Source of the DNA: Hydra vulgaris
Taxonomy: Eukaryota; Cnidaria; Hydrozoa; Anthoathecata; Hydridae
Length of the DNA stretch: 64,000 nucleotides
Assembly (NCBI RefSeq): GCF_038396675.1
Contig: NC_088926.1
Location: 39,597,501 to 39,661,500 of the forward strand
Direction: 5' to 3'
Made by a program: the position numbers and the translations under genes. Below are positions 11,345 to 20,859 of this stretch, in pieces. Within the stretch, counting starts at the first letter, position 1. Each line of letters starts with the position of its first letter. The notes beneath the pieces are model-generated. The model had not been told where the DNA came from. It was given only the letters and a program-made list of their open reading frames with translations, and searched no databases.

Positions 11345-12157
11345 TGATAGCTTAAAATTATAGCGGCGCTGCAGATATTTTAAAAGATTTTCTACTCACC
11401 CCATTTTACAGTATTAAGCAAAAGTATTACCCCGTTTACACTGGCGATAAAATACGTTTCATTTTAAATCCGTTTAAATTTTAAATGTTAAAAACTGTAG
11501 AAAACAAAGATAAAACAAAATGACAAGACTTTTTAAATTTTTAATTTAATTCACGTTTTAAATAAAGTAGGTTTTGTTGACAGAATCAGGTTTATATTTA
11601 AACTTGTGTAAAATTAAAACTTTAAGCGCATCGATATTTCATATGTTAAGGCTCAAAGTAGTTTACGCAATATTTTTTATTGGCTATGGCTATGTAAAGT
11701 ATTTCCAAATCACAGTGAAGCACAAAAATTATTTCTCTACTAAAAATAGTTATAATATAAAAATAAAAACGAAGAATCGCATTAACTCGTTCGCTACCAA
11801 AAACGAAATTTTTTTTGTAGAGACCGCATATTTTTTTGAATAAAATTTGAATGGCATAACATAGACAATTAATAAACATTTGAATAGTAAATCTCCTTAA
11901 AAGCTAAACAAACTATATATCAATAGAAAGCTGAACAAATGTTCTTTTTAATTAAATAAGTTTTAAACACACATCATTAAACAATAAGAAATGCAAAGTG
12001 CTTAAAACCATCGTTTATATAAATAATAACTAAAACATTAAGGACGAAACAAACCTCATTTAATGAATAAAAATAATATTTTTTCTTTAAAAGACTGGTA
12101 ATTACTTAACTAAATACTTAACACTTTTACAAGTTAAATTTTATAGTGTTAACGCTG
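11345..12157. other. AT-rich stretch without recognised genes
   Basis: Two small overlapping open frames on opposite strands (11574-11843 and 11646-11879) are low-complexity Ile/Phe/Asn/Lys-rich and show no family resemblance. Nothing else was recognised. Confidence 0.6.
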
Positions 12158-12207
12158 GGTTAGCAAACTTTAACATCCCTCAGAATTTGGCCGTATTTTT
12201 CGGTTAC
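12158..12207 (+). repeat. Left 50-bp inverted repeat of a 4.6-kb segment
   Basis: GGTTAGCAAACTTTAACATC continuing through CCTCAGAATTTGGCCGTATT to TTTCGGTTACC. The reverse complement of 16701-16750 matches it with about three mismatches. Mutator-like elements often have long terminal inverted repeats, and Mutator-like coding fragments lie inside. No matching target-site duplication could be picked out. Confidence 0.85.
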
Positions 12208-12235
12208 CGTATTATTTTTTGTTTTACTAATTGTC

Positions 12236-12562
12236 GCAAAATTTAAGCGTACTCTACGTCCTGTATACGTAAATGTATTCTTATCCAGAGGAACGTTTGA
12301 ATTGGCAATTAATTCTGCAGTTCTTCATTTCAATAATGGTGGTGAAGGAGTAAAATCTGTTTTGGAAAGTTTTGGAATTAAAGGACAAATAACTTCCAAG
12401 AAACTAATGGAGGCTGATAATAAACGTGTTAAACATATGAAGCACAAATCTTCTAATATGATGTTAAAACAGCGTAAAAAACTAAGAAAAATTAAAAAAG
12501 GCATAGTGGAAGTTGAGGTTTCAAATGAAAAACAAACTTCATATATACCTGGTGGTTTTTAA
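12236..12562 (+). pseudogene. Mutator-like transposase, C-terminal fragment
   Basis: Reads VNVFLSRGTFELAINSAVLH, then FNNGGEGVKSVLESFGI, then a Lys/Arg-rich tail ending YIPGGF before a TAA at 12560. This is the same C-terminal module as at 15545-16056 and 7150-7500 (A-FN-G--G--V---GI, basic tail, terminal GGF). It begins only about 30 bp inside the inverted repeat, so everything upstream in the transposase has been deleted. Confidence 0.65.
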
Positions 12563-13110
12563 ACATTATTTTTGAAATACTTTATTAAAAGTCTCGTTTC
12601 CCAGGTTTAATAATTTTCGAGACATTACACATTTTAAAACATGGTTTTTTAAAAATGGTATGGATTTATGAACTGAAATTTTCAGAACATTTTCATAAGA
12701 CATAGATAAATCATTTCTCATAGGATTTTGTAATATTAAGAGCAAATTTCAGATTTATATGAAATTTAGTATTTATTTGAGTGACTAAATAAATAAATTC
12801 TGAAACATTTTGCATAACTTTGGAATTATCGAGGCAAATCAAAAAATCCTATGACAAATGAAAATATTATATGTAATAAGCATTTCTGCAAAATGTCAAA
12901 GCTGTAGAGTTATTATATAGTGAGATATTATGTTTTCAAATATACCCCATTGTTTGAGGTTAATTAAAACTAATTTATTTTTGGATAATCAAGGCAAAAA
13001 AAATTTTTGAATGATTTTTTTTTTTAATTTTTTGAAATAGAATCAAGTTTTACTACAAAATATCAATAAATAGCTTAAACTCAAAAAATTAATTATTTCT
13101 AGGGTTACCA
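12563..13110. other. 3' noncoding tail of the Mutator-like fragment
   Basis: AT-rich sequence with no open frame of note, ending at CTAGGGTTACCACCTTAA. The equivalent interval after the 16056 fragment ends at nearly the same motif, which marks a shared element end. Confidence 0.45.
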
Positions 13111-13432
13111 CCTTAATTCTGCCAATTACATGTGTTATTTTTGAACAAATGCAAAATGTGTTATTTTTGAACAAATGTAAAAATTCTCTACACTTTTAGA
13201 GTTCAATTGAAAAAAGTGTTCAAACATTATTAAATGTATGTAATGTACTTTTATTAACTCATAGTTCTGCTATAATTAAAAAATAATAATTTTAATACAG
13301 CTTTATGTATGTTCAAGTTTTAAATTATTTTATTATATATTCATTGTTTTTGTGTTTCTCTTTGATAAATTCAATTAATGAAATAAATTTTAACTTAGTT
13401 AACACTTTTTTTTTAAATTATTCACCTCCCCA

Positions 13433-13613
13433 GTCAATGAGGCTGTCACTAGTCCAGCCACTACAGTCAAGGAGGCTGCTTTTTGTGGTTACAACCCTCT
13501 CTCAACTCTATAACTCCGAAACGCGAACCTTGACAATCAAGGCTGCTGTGCGGAGAAACAAGTTGAGCACGGTAGTACCAGGGACGTGGTGGGAATTGAA
13601 CTTGGAATTTTAA
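13433..13613 (-). mobile_element. SINE, 5'-truncated
   Basis: A GC-richer island. On the minus strand it begins near CAAGTTCAATTCCCACCACG, where GTTCAATTCCC resembles a pol III box B, followed by a body containing GCAGCCTTGATTGTCAAGG and AGCAGCCTCCTTGAC. No box A is visible upstream, so the copy is truncated. The resemblance to a tRNA-derived SINE is by pattern only. A different SINE with both boxes is at 16929. Confidence 0.5.
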
Positions 13614-13912
13614 CGTTTATAATATTTTTATTTCTTTTTTATTTTAATATTCGTGCTTTTTTTAAGTCTGGTTGCAAAGAATATTTTTATTTTATCTGAT
13701 GTTGTTTATTGATGTATCATAATTTATGATTTTTATTGTTTTGGTGACTTTTATTGTAATTATCATATCAGAACAGTTTTCATTCATTTTATGAATGCAT
13801 ATACTCTGTGTGAACTGACTTCAATCCATTATATTTTGACTAATCTTGAATAATGACAGTTAAAGATTATTGGCACATGTTTGTTGTGATCCTGTTGATT
13901 GGAATGTATTAT

Positions 13913-13974
13913 CATTATCATAATTGCAGCAAAGAGATAATTTTTTTCACCTCTTTGCTGCAATTATGATAATG
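13913..13974. repeat. Perfect 24-bp inverted repeat, 14-nt loop
   Basis: CATTATCATAATTGCAGCAA-AGAG (13913-13936) and its exact complement (13951-13974). There is no run of T or coding context to suggest a terminator. Confidence 0.95.
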
Positions 13975-14462
13975 TGTACACTCTGATTATGTGAGTATAG
14001 CTATGATGTGTTTGATTGCCAAGAGGAACACCTTTTGGCAAAAGATTACAATATGAATGAGATAAAATATTTCTACATGAAGGTTGGAGGGATATCTATG
14101 TCCATGTTTCTTAGGTCTTAAACAAATTGCTGGCACTTGAACTGCAGCAAAATATCAACAGGACTGGAAGTCGTGGCAAACATAAGCTTTAACCTGGAAA
14201 AACTGCTCAAAAATGTTTAATTCAGATCTACTCTGATTAGATCTTAGTTTAATTCAGATCTACTCTGAACATTTTTGTATTAATAGGAGTCAATCTAACT
14301 GTCTGCTCATATTCAGAGCTTGATTTAATAACAATAACAAAAATTTTGAATTCAAGGCGAAAACAATAAGTAACAAAAAAATTCTATATACTTCCAAAAT
14401 TCTCAAAATATATATAGATGTTAACAATTTTTTTTACTTATTACAATAGTTACTTGTTTAAT

Positions 14463-14770
14463 CTTCGCTTCTGACAAGGCTACAAGCAACCACTACTAGA
14501 GTTGGAAGTTACTGGAAGAGCCTAGATAAAGTTTATGAAGAAAGATAACGACTCACAGATGATTTGATTGACAGATTGCAAATTATATGAACCAGGAAAA
14601 CAAAATGGAGGGAAAGAATTCCAAAAACACATGTTCGAGTAAAAAAACTAGACAAATAAGAATTTTTGGAGCACTTAGGAACACTCACAGTTAAAGGATA
14701 AGACTTAGTTAAATAATGAGTAACGAAAGAATGAATTTAAGGAGATTGCAGAAAGATGCTAGCTCTTTAG
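14463..14770 (-). mobile_element. LINE 3'-end fragment
   Basis: It runs parallel to 7840-8140: TCTGCTTCCAACAAGGCTGCAAGC there versus CGCTTCTGACAAGGCTACAAGC here, then TTGGAAGTTACTGGAAGAG, GATTGCAAATTATATGAA, and TTTTTGGAGCACTTAGGAAC in the same order. It is therefore a second, shorter copy of the LINE family at 7745-10925, on the same strand and without its coding region. Confidence 0.8.
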
Positions 14771-15028
14771 AACAGCGTTTATTATAGTATATTTACTAAA
14801 AGAGAAAGAGAAGCAACATTACAACAATATGATAATGGTTGGAGGCTGGCTGCAACCTTTACTTGTTTACTTATATTATAAGTTATTAATATGCAGATAT
14901 TTATATTGTCTATATGATTCTATAAAATAATCTCTTATATGTGTGAACTCATCTAATAACTATAGAATTTGAACATAATTGTAGATTTGAATAAATTAAT
15001 GTCAAGTGATTATTTTATTATATTTATA

Positions 15029-15190
15029 GTGTCAACTTTTTCCCAGATCAATGATGCGACAAAAGAAATTAAATCAAAAGTGGCCCTATTTTTTAACAAG
15101 GCAAGAAATCGCTATGGTGGTCAAATGTGGGAAGATATGTAAATGACTGATGTTTCAATAGATGAAGAGAAAAATTGTTAGAAAGGGATT
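15029..15190 (+). other. Short open segment after a splice-acceptor-like tract
   Basis: A TTTTTCCCAG tract is followed by an open stretch reading KEIKSKVALFFNKARNRYGG and QMWEDM before a TAA. It resembles a terminal exon in form but no family was recognised and no partner exons were found. Confidence 0.2.
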
Positions 15191-15544
15191 GGTAAAAGAG
15201 GATGGTGAAAACGATTCTCAACAAAAAATCAAATTAAATAAAGATTACTTTAAATAAATATGAATATCGTGTTTTAAATAAATATTTGTATGAATACTTT
15301 AAATATAAATTTTAATAAATAATAATATAAATTATTAAAATGATGTTTTTAAAATTCTATTAATAAAAAAATTTTCAAAAAGAGCCTCCCTATACTACTC
15401 ATCTTTGGATTAGTAGCGTGTGGTATTTTTTTGTTGTCGTAATAGGACCATTCCTTATTGAACCCTTATATTTGGTGCAGGCATTTTAATCTGGTTCCCT
15501 AAAGTATTTTTAAGGCTGATGGTGGTGAAGAATATAACATTTTC

Positions 15545-16056
15545 TTTGGCATTGTACTAACTTTGAAAATTCTGAGTACCGTCATAAATTTTGTCCTCTT
15601 GGCAAAGATAGCTGGTGTAAATACAAAGAAAACAGTGATTACAAACCTAGTATTAATCTAGATATATCGATTCATAACCTGCTTTTACCAGTATTTGTTT
15701 TGCTGTCTGATGAGGAACTACTTCGAAAATGTCTCCATGGTAAAACACAAAATTCAAATGAAGCTTTTAATAATATCATATGGAATAAATGTCCAAAAAT
15801 TGTTTACCTTGGGAGATCAGTGTTAGAAATAGGGACAAATTCAGCTGTATTAAACTTTAATGATGATAGTTTTGGTGTGAGTTCTGTCTTTAAATATTTT
15901 GGAATTTCAAATGGTTACTGTTTCGACCAATTATCTGTTAATAGAGATAAAGAATGTAATGTTAAAAGCGCTAAAAAGACCAACAAAAAAGGAAAATCCA
16001 AAAGAAAAAAAATAATGGCTGCTAAAAAGGGTTATTTTGACCAAGAAAAAGCCTAG
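15545..16056 (+). pseudogene. Mutator-like transposase, C-terminal part (best preserved)
   Basis: Reads HKFCPLGKDSWCKYKENSDY, then a linker, then LLRKCLHGKTQNSNEAFNN, IIWNKCPKIVYLGRSVLEIG, NSAVLNFNDDSFGVSSV and a Lys-rich tail, closing with TAG at about 16054. The order CP-G-DSWC, CLHGKTQN-NE-FNN-W-CPK, FNDG is the diagnostic C-terminal layout of the Mutator-like family (pfam20700 as I know it). The upstream catalytic half is missing. Confidence 0.75.
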
Positions 16057-16655
16057 GAAAGTTATTTATCTGGTGGATTTTAAATTTGTATTATTTTTTT
16101 TTGTATTTAGTTTTTTAAATTGCATTTTTAGCCAAATATGATTTTCATGCGATTTTAAGTTTTTTTTAAACCTCATATTTTCATAAATATTAAACTTTAT
16201 CACTTGAAATTTTCAGGAAACATTCTTCAAACATATACCTAGAAAATGAGCGAAAAGAAATCACTTATTCTTTATTTGATTTAATTTATTTTAATTTTAT
16301 ATCTAGATAGAGGTTTGCAAAAGAGTATTTTTTTACGTTGAACGCCATTATGAGTTTTTCAGCTTTTATATAGATTTTTTTTTCCGCACATTCCCTTTAT
16401 ATATATGTAATTTATCATTGTACCAAGTTTAATATTATATACATTAGTTGTTTTAAAATTACTTTGTCCCAAGTTTCTCCTAAATTTGCTCATAAAATAA
16501 CAAAAAATGCTGACTCAGCTTTAAAAAATGTCCATTTTGTTATGAAATTGAAATTTTTAAATTCGTATTTAATTCTAGTATTTAAAAATTGATAAGAAAA
16601 CAATTCGCTATTACCATAAAAGAAAATAGTTTTTTTCCTAGGGGAACCACCTTAA
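16057..16655. other. 3' noncoding tail of the Mutator-like fragment
   Basis: AT-rich, no gene seen. It closes at CCTAGGGGAACCACCTTAAG, the partner of the motif near 13100, and is followed after a further 45 bp by the inverted terminal repeat at 16701. Confidence 0.45.
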
Positions 16656-16700
16656 GCCGCGGTTGACACATGATTATTAGAATAAACAAAACTAGAAATG

Positions 16701-16750
16701 GAAACCGAAAAATACGGCCTAATTCTGAGGGATGTTAAAGTATGCTAACC
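16701..16750 (-). repeat. Right 50-bp inverted repeat of the 4.6-kb segment
   Basis: Reverse complement of 12158-12207 with about three mismatches: GAAACCGAAAAATACGGCCT, then AATTCTGAGGGATGTTAAAG and TATGCTAACC. It marks the outer right boundary. Confidence 0.85.
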
Positions 16751-16928
16751 GTTAAATCTGTTTTATCTTATAACTAAGTTTAAAGAAGTTTTATATATGA
16801 AGGATTATACACTTTGTCAAATGATAAAGTTAAAAAGTTAATAAAAGGTCATTACGTTATGAAAACTTTTTAATATTTGATCTTTTCTAAAGTTTTTATC
16901 GTACGCAAAGGGTTTAAATAAAATTTTA

Positions 16929-17098
16929 GCAGACGCAGTGCAGTGATTAGCGCGCTTGCCTTAGAACTAGAGATTCGTGGTTCAACACCACCTCTCTGTA
17001 AGTTTAACAACATCGGTTAAGAAGGAGCCATGAACTTTCTTTCAAATGCTTATCCGCAGTACTCTGTGTCTTTTCTAAAAAAATAAATAAATAAAAAA
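16929..17098 (+). mobile_element. tRNA-derived SINE
   Basis: The head has the pol III layout: a box A-like GATTAGCGCGCTTGCC at about 16945 and a box B-like GTGGTTCAACACC at about 16977, spaced as in a tRNA. The middle is GAAGGAGCCATGAACTTTC and the element closes with an AAATAAATAAATAAAA tail at about 17080-17098. About 170 bp in total, which is usual for a SINE. Confidence 0.75.
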
Positions 17099-17099
17099 A

Positions 17100-17820
17100 T
17101 TAATTATAATGATCTTTTTATAATAAACAAATTTTGTGTAAATTAAACATTTAATTTTTTTTTAGTAGGCGTGTATTTTTTATGATCAATTTCAACATTT
17201 GAAACTATTTTTTCTTTCTGAAAATTTTTCAAAATATTTTTTTTAAGTTACTTTAAATTATGAATTATGTTTGTTATTTTTTTTTCTATTTTTACAAAAA
17301 GTTGTTTAAAACTTTTTTTTAAAACTTGACTTACTGATAAAATAATTAAAAATTACTATTTTAAAATGACTACGTTATTATTTTTTTTTTGGAACTTTTT
17401 GGAAAAAAAATTTATACCATTTTAAAATATTCTATTTTTTTCCTTTCCATAACTTATTTTCACTTTTCAACAAATTAAATAAAATTTGTTGTTTACTAAA
17501 CAATAATTACAAGTAGTTTGTTAAAGCATTTTGCGTAATTTAAAAATAAATGTTTCAAAATATAATTTTTTAAGTAATTTTTTAAACACAGTTAAAAATA
17601 TAAAAAGTAATTTTCGCTTCGTTTTTTTTGAGTTTAATTTTAAAACCTAAATATTTACTTTTTCATAAAGAATTGTTTTCTTTTTTATTTAGTTTTTTTT
17701 ATTTATTTTTCCTAGTTTAAGACTTCAAATAAAGACTTCGAAATGCATAGCTAAACTGTGTGAAAAACAAATGTTTTTTTATCAAAGACTATAATATAAT
17801 TTGTATTTATATACTCATGT
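17100..17820. other. AT-rich stretch, no gene seen
   Basis: Runs of T and A dominate and no open frame above background was found. Confidence 0.6.
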
Positions 17821-17831
17821 CTTATTTCCAG

Positions 17832-17950
17832 TGCTGGATTAGGGGGGGGGGGTTAGGGTTAGAGGGAGGATATAGCCCCGGGCCCTTTACGCTGTGGCAC
17901 ATAAAAAAAAGCCTCCAAAATAATAATAGCGCTTGTCCCCGAAAAGTCCA
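17832..17950. mobile_element. Probable solitary transposon end, G-rich
   Basis: CAGTGCTGGATTA followed by a run of 12 G, then TTAGGGTTAGAGGGAGG and CCCCGGGCCC. DNA transposon ends opening CAGNGCNGGATTA followed by G runs are common in invertebrate genomes. No inverted partner was found. The G runs could form a quadruplex. Confidence 0.35.
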
Positions 17951-18589
17951 ACAAGATTCTAATAAAACTAACGCTAGTTTTAGTTTTATTTAAATTTTTT
18001 ATAAATTTTAAATTCAGCTAAATAATTTTATAAATAAAAAAGTTAATTTTTTTAATAACTATTTGCTTCACGTAGTTTGAAAAGTTTAACATATTTGAAA
18101 CAGTTCTTCTTAGATGAACAAATGAAACAAAGCAACAAACTACAAAGCAACTTTGACATATAGTATCTTCATAATGGCTAAAGAAAATTTCCTAAAATTT
18201 GGTACCCCGATAGATTTTTACTTGTGAAATCCAAAAAGAGCACCCTCAAGACTCGATTGTCTCAGGAATCGTCTCGTTTATCCAATTTTGTTCAAAATTA
18301 TTGACTTGTAAATTCATGATTTTTGGAGGTAAAATGAAAGTTGTGGCCCAAAATCCCCAATAAAAAGTTTAATTGTATATCATTATTTTAACTTAGGTCT
18401 ATTAAAAAAAGTTAGATTCACCAATTGTCTCTCTAATACTTAATCAAAATTTGCGTTTAAAAATTGCGTCTTTTTTACGAAAAATTTAAATTTTGTAAAG
18501 AAAGAAATTGAAATGTTTTTAAAAACATTTATTTGAATAAAACATCAAATAGTGTATTTCAAATATTTATAGTTTAGGACATTTATAAT

Positions 18590-18685
18590 CATAGGCCAAG
18601 GGAGGGCCAGGGGACCTCTGACCAATTCTGCCCCCTCCCTCCCCCATCGCCTTGGTTTTTTTTTTTTTTTTTTTTTTTTTTAATG
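18590..18685. other. GC-rich patch ending in a poly-T run
   Basis: CCAAGGGAGGGCCAGGGGAC at one side and CCCTCCCTCCCCCATCGCCTTGG at the other are loosely complementary and enclose about 30 bp, followed by about 24 T. This resembles a small transposon end or retroposed tail (poly-A on the minus strand). It could not be assigned. Confidence 0.3.
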
Positions 18686-19099
18686 CATTAAAAGATATAA
18701 TGATAAATAATTATTAAAATTCAATTTAAAAACTTATTTTTTTTTTTTTAAGTTCAAGTTTGAGAATAACTTTTTTTTTATTTACCTCTTATTTGGAATT
18801 AAGCACTCAAAACTATGATCTTTTTATAATTTTAAAAATCATAAATTTTAAAACCAAAAATATTGAAATGTTTTTTAAAACATTTTAACAATCAATATCT
18901 TTATGTCATTATTTAGTAGATTAATACTAATAAAGTCATTGACATAATAAGGTGGACAGTGGGATTTATTTAAAATTCTCAGCCTTCTTTCCAAGGATTT
19001 GAAAAAAAGAAAAAAAGAAAGACAAATTCTAAATGCAAAATAAGTAAATAAAATTACAACAAAATTATTTTAAATGTATTTATTTCCTTTTTGTAACCA

Positions 19100-20678
19100 A
19101 GAGTTTATATTCTCTAAGTCTAAATCAGATATGTTGTACATACGACCTGATACTGTTGTGGGTGTAGAAATTAGACATATAACTTCAGAATTGAGCACCC
19201 AACACTTGTCAAAAAATCTGCCCAGTAGTTATTTTTTTTAGACTTTCTTGACATACAACTCTTTTAACAGTCCCACCAATACCATCACAGGGGGATTTAC
19301 AATGACCGATGGCAAAAAATACCCATTCAGCGCTTAAATCAAAGTCTTGACTGTGATGACAAAGATTGATGAAGTTTTTAAAATTTTTAAATTGTGTTGC
19401 ACAACTATCGGAAAAGTATTTCACACTTTATACATCAGGTAGATTTTCTTTGATATATCTAGTTATATCTTCCTGAGTCTCGTAAATAAATCCTGTGTCA
19501 TGATTAACATCTTCTGAAAGGTAACACAAAGATTTGTGTTTGAGAACATTTTTCTCTATAAAATAAAGTACAATCGTAAAAAGTGAACATTGACTTTTAC
19601 TCCAGTGATAACTTTGAACCTCATCCTGAACAACATATTGATAATTTTTAACAAAACCTCCTAAAATTAAGCATTCGTTTTGGTTAAGATTTTCTTTACA
19701 GTTTTTCAAGAATCTACTTTGTGTTTTTGCAATATATGAATGAGTGGTAAGGTTGTCAATGCTGTTACATAATAAATCATTAAACTCATCTAGTGGCAAT
19801 GATTGTAATAGTAGTGTTGTACGATCAGTAATCTGCCATTGCTTAAATGCTACATCTTATTCGAGCTCATGGTCCATAAACTCCTGCACTAAAAAACTTT
19901 TTAATGCTTGAATACCAGGGCATTGGTTACATTGATGCAACATACATTCTGCATTTTCAAGCGAACAAACAATCAATACCATGAAATCTTTATAACTTTT
20001 ATTCCACCTAATTAGGTTTTTATACACCATTTAGGTTTAAGAGTACAAAACTTTGACAAACTGACTTTGATGTTAGGGTAGTCTTTTTTAAATGCACCAT
20101 GCTATTCATTAAGATTAAGTAGCAATAATCTTTTTTGAACATGTTGGTTTTTCGTAACACTTACAAAAACTTTTTTTCCTGTCATCATTCTCGAAAATTC
20201 ATCAACCTGATAAAAGTTAATCACTAAATTAACTGTTTCTGGTGAAAGTGGGTTTCCAGTTTTTGTTTCTGGCAATGATAAAATTCAATGCTCATTTTTA
20301 ACTTTTCTTGCAGTTCCAACAAGATACTCAGACACTTCAAAGTAACTTGATGTCTTTGTACGTGCCCATGATTTTGGTGCGAGTGTTAACATATGCATCA
20401 TATGGCGATAAGAGTCAGTCCCTAAAATTTTTTTTATTTCATACATTAAAATGTCTAGATCAAGGTCAGTATTAATGCTGTTGTTTGAATTAGGGCTTTT
20501 TACTTCTGTTGTTAAAGAAAATTCTTTAACGTTATATGCTAATGAGACCATTTTTGCAACTCTGTCAATAGTGTTCTCAAACTTTTGTTTTGCTGCAGGG
20601 AATTTTCTGTTTTTTGAAAGACTTTTTAGTTTGACTGGTGAAATTCCAAGCAATTCTATAGTGGTATCTTACTTAATC
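19100..20678 (-). pseudogene. Unnamed transposon gene with RNase-H-like motifs
   Basis: In order on the minus strand: MLGISPVKLKSLSKNRKF, DSYRHMMHMLTLAPKSWAR, NFYQVDEFSRMMTGKKVFVS, QKRLLLLNLNE, FVKNYQYVVQDEVQSYHWSK, HDTGFIYETQE, then KYFSDSCATQFKNFKNFINL and SPCDGIGGTVKRV. This order, especially SDG-AAQ-KN--NFINLC and CDGIGGT-KR, is that of a large family found in many cnidarian, insect and fish genomes as uncharacterized proteins. The Asp residues in the Q-D, SD and CDG boxes are candidate catalytic residues (inference). In-frame stops: TAA 19425-19427, one TAA near 19860, one TAG near 20102, and a TGA at 20285-20287. It lies directly beside the hAT element, which probably interrupts it at the 5' side. 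Confidence 0.65.
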
Positions 20679-20859
20679 AGACCTTCCAACCTTTTCTATT
20701 TTAAACCTTGAGATTCATTAAAAAAACCGTGAGATTTACACAAAAACCTTGGGAAGCATAAAATAAAAAAAAAGGGTTTTTTTTTCAAACAAGAAAAATT
20801 AAAATAGAATGAAAAGTTACATTTTATAAAAAAACAATATTTATTCATTATGTGTAGCA

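Larger units (their letters stand above)
12158..16750. mobile_element. 4.6-kb segment bounded by 50-bp inverted repeats (Mutator-like, rearranged)
   Basis: The inverted repeats enclose two same-orientation C-terminal Mutator-like fragments (12236-12562 and 15545-16056). Each is followed by a noncoding tail that reaches a similar motif: CTAGGGTTACCACCTTAA at about 13100 and CTAGGGGAACCACCTTAA at about 16639. A SINE and a LINE tail lie between them. The simplest reading is two related elements, one inserted next to or within the other, with internal deletion of most transposase sequence. Confidence 0.5.

Noticed and set aside
16929..17098. Functional tRNA gene
   Set aside because: Box A and box B are present, but the acceptor stem and anticodon arm are not, and an A-rich tail follows; SINE is the better call.
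17840..17875. Internal telomere repeat
   Set aside because: Only one or two TTAGGG units next to a poly-G run; better explained as a transposon end.
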